From Candidatus Aerophobota bacterium (GTDB taxonomy: Bacteria > Aerophobota > Aerophobia > Aerophobales > AE-B3A), in the NCBI GenBank assembly GCA_030610725.1, contig JAUWRE010000046.1:1-7593 (forward strand): DNA of 7,593 nt, read 5' to 3'. Position numbers and translations under genes: made by a program. Below, one piece after another: positions 5,994-7,593 of the stretch. The notes below the pieces were generated by a model that was not told where the DNA came from, made no database searches, and saw nothing but the letters and a program-made list of their open reading frames with translations. The stretch's first letter is position 1. Each line of letters begins with the position of its first letter.

Positions 5994-7593
5994 TTACAAT
6001 AATAGAAATATCATAAGTAGAGCTATGAAACCTAGAAGACACCAGGCAAGATAAGTATGCAGGATGCCATTATGCAGGCGACTTCCCCCTCTACCCATTA
6101 ATACTACCAGGCAGGCCAGGCCTTCCCAAACATAATTGACTAATCTATCCAGCCCACCTAGAGCCCAGGCAACTGCCTGACAAAAACTCATGCCCCAATT
6201 ATAGAAGTCCAATTTTTTCTTCTGGGCAGCTCCATATATTCCTTTTAAGCCACTAAAATCTCTAACAGTATCATAAAACTCAACTCCAGAAACCTTCATT
6301 TCAGGGCTTGTTTCCTCACCTCCAATGTAGGAGGCATCTTCTCGGAATAACTTCACTTTACTTAAAAAATAAATAACTCCTCCTATAATAAGGCCAACAA
6401 TAATTAAAGTGGTAGTCAACCCCGGCCGCCACCAGCCTAACCATTCACCTGATGACGGAACCCCTGGAACAGAATCAAGAATAAAGAGCTTCAGGGGAAC
6501 TCTATAGGCAAAAACTCCAAAAACAACGCACAGTGAGGCTAGTACTATCATGGGAAGAGCCATAGAAAGCCCTAATTTCCTCGGCCTTTCTTCCATGTCT
6601 TCCGACTTAGAAGTAGAAGGAACTCCCAAGAATATAGCGTGGATAAGCTTGATGAAGCTGGCCAGAGTCAAAGCACTGCCGAACATAGCTGCAAGAAGCC
6701 ATACTATCCAGAGGTTTCCCCCTCCCCCTAATTTCCCCAGTTCCACTACTCCCTGATAAATCATCCACTTGGAGAAAAATCCGTTAAAAGGAGGAACGCC
6801 CGAGATAGATAAGGCAGCAATAAAAAAGGTAACAAAGGTAATAGGCATTACCCTGGCTAATCCCCCTAGTTTATTGAGCTGAGTAGTTTTCCTTGCCTGT
6901 TCTACCGAGCCTGCTCCCAAGAAGAGAGATGTTTTGTAAATAGCATTATTCAACATATGGAATATTCCACCGGCCATAGCCAATGGAATGCCAGTGCCAA
7001 TACCTAAAACCATATATCCTACCTGACTAACTGCGTGATAGGAGAGAAGCTTTTTCAAATCATGCTGCACCAAAGCCATCATCACCGCAGCGATAATGGT
7101 AAAAGAACCCACCAGCATTAAAAGAAGGCTCAATCCAGAATTGGGATAAAGATAAAAGAAATCCAGACAAATCCTGTAAAGAAAATAGATACCTAATAGT
7201 TTGTCCAGAGAAGCAGGCAAAAGAGCCATCACCGGCAAGGGAGCTTTCTCCGCTGCCTCAGGAATCCAGGTATGAAAAGGCATAGCTCCTGCTTTGGCCA
7301 GCGCTCCTATTGCTAACAAAATAAAAGCAACTATAGATAGAGCACTGTTAAGAGGTATTGAACCTATCTCTTTTATCTCCAATGTTCCGCTCAAATGGTA
7401 GAGGAAGAGCACTCCTAAAATTAAAGCAAAATCGGAGGCCCCTATAATGAATAGCCCCTTAGTGGCCACTCGATAAGAACCCAGGGAGAGAAGAGCATAT
7501 AAGAGGAGGCCCAGTGCTCCCCAGAAAAGCAGAAACACGATAAGATTACTAGCTAAAATGGCACCGCTAGAGGCTGCTATTGTCCAGAGAAGA
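5994..7593 (-). CDS. NuoL/MrpA-N-like large antiporter subunit, 5' end beyond the window
   Basis: This polytopic ion-translocating subunit belongs to the NuoL/HyfB/MrpA group. A GTG at 7538 could be read as a start, but the frame stays open to the edge and the 18 extra codons (WTIAASSGAILASNLI) align with TM5 of NuoL, so the gene continues to the right; about 532 residues are seen. Counting from 7538: Lys82 in TM7 (AKAGAMPFHTWIPEA), Lys113 in TM8, HDLKKLLSYHAVSQVGYM (159-176), FHMLNNAIYKTSLFL (193-207) and Lys257 in TM12 (FNGFFSKW). The usual TM5 Glu after Trp is Gly7 (FLLFWGALG). The tail (FYDTVRDFSGLKGIYGAA, LDRLVNYVWEG, RLHNGILHTY, last helix 496-514) resembles the C-terminal extension with lateral helix of NuoL. 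It sits where mrpA would be, ahead of MbhD-MbhE. The start and TM1-4 are unseen. Confidence 0.9.
   Translation of the reverse strand, partial: LLWTIAASSGAILASNLIVFLLFWGALGLLLYALLSLGSYRVATKGLFIIGASDFALILGVLFLYHLSGTLEIKEIGSIPLNSALSIVAFILLAIGALAKAGAMPFHTWIPEAAEKAPLPVMALLPASLDKLLGIYFLYRICLDFFYLYPNSGLSLLLMLVGSFTIIAAVMMALVQHDLKKLLSYHAVSQVGYMVLGIGTGIPLAMAGGIFHMLNNAIYKTSLFLGAGSVEQARKTTQLNKLGGLARVMPITFVTFFIAALSISGVPPFNGFFSKWMIYQGVVELGKLGGGGNLWIVWLLAAMFGSALTLASFIKLIHAIFLGVPSTSKSEDMEERPRKLGLSMALPMIVLASLCVVFGVFAYRVPLKLFILDSVPGVPSSGEWLGWWRPGLTTTLIIVGLIIGGVIYFLSKVKLFREDASYIGGEETSPEMKVSGVEFYDTVRDFSGLKGIYGAAQKKKLDFYNWGMSFCQAVAWALGGLDRLVNYVWEGLACLVVLMGRGGSRLHNGILHTYLAWCLLGFIALLMIFLLL

Noticed and set aside
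5775..6002. Plus-strand open frame of 75 codons over the repeat
   Set aside because: It is the antisense translation of the palindromic repeat and flanking gene ends; its peptide (ASEAISFLIRDC, RNDR) is the familiar spurious product of this repeat family.
7536..7538. GTG at 7538 as the start of the NuoL-like gene
   Set aside because: The frame continues open to the window edge and the upstream 18 codons fit a NuoL TM5 segment, so this is an internal valine.

Overview
The window is a stretch of bacterial chromosome of moderate, rather low G+C. It carries the 3' part of a long minus-strand operon for a membrane-bound, ion-pumping group 4 [NiFe] hydrogenase of the Mbh type, in which a hydrogenase is joined to an Mrp Na+/H+ antiporter module. 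Genes are packed with 4-8 nt overlaps or gaps of a few bases, and most have clear Shine-Dalgarno sequences, so the host is a bacterium, probably an anaerobic fermenter or H2-cycling organism. The phylum cannot be fixed from this window. The dispersed GTCATTGCGAG-type palindrome is common in environmental bacteria and does not narrow it down.

Layout in transcription order (right to left): a NuoL/MrpA-N-like antiporter subunit whose 5' end lies beyond the right edge (5994-7593); a 157-bp gap with a palindromic dispersed repeat (5865-5951); a fused MbhD-MbhE protein equivalent to the C-terminal part of MrpA (5316-5834); mrpB (4861-5319); mrpC (4529-4864); mrpD (3043-4524); mrpE (2553-3041); mrpF (2287-2556); mrpG (1968-2294); a HycF/MbhN-like polyferredoxin with a C-terminal zinc-ribbon-like Cys set (1315-1971); a 143-bp gap with a possible 39-codon ORF and a candidate promoter; and the hydrogenase maturation protease hycI (682-1173). 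Directly behind hycI lies a frame-broken 3' piece of a TdeIII-like type II restriction endonuclease (168-641). The last 167 bases hold only a short unidentified open frame on the plus strand.

Inferred working of the complex: electrons from ferredoxin pass through the Fe-S protein to a NiFe catalytic core that is not in this window and is expected upstream, to the right. Proton reduction drives H+/Na+ movement through the NuoL-like and MrpD subunits and the small Mrp proteins. HycI would cleave the C-terminal tail of the catalytic large subunit after nickel insertion, which argues for a real hydrogenase rather than a hydrogenase-derived MBX or complex I relative.

Most notable points: the Mrp genes follow the bacterial mrpA-G order, with mrpA split and the dispersed repeat at the split; the usually conserved TM5 glutamate is Gly in the NuoL-like subunit but present in MrpD; a short ORF with its own good ribosome site runs through the repeat into the next gene; and a restriction enzyme remnant abuts the end of the operon. 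I see no wholly new system here.
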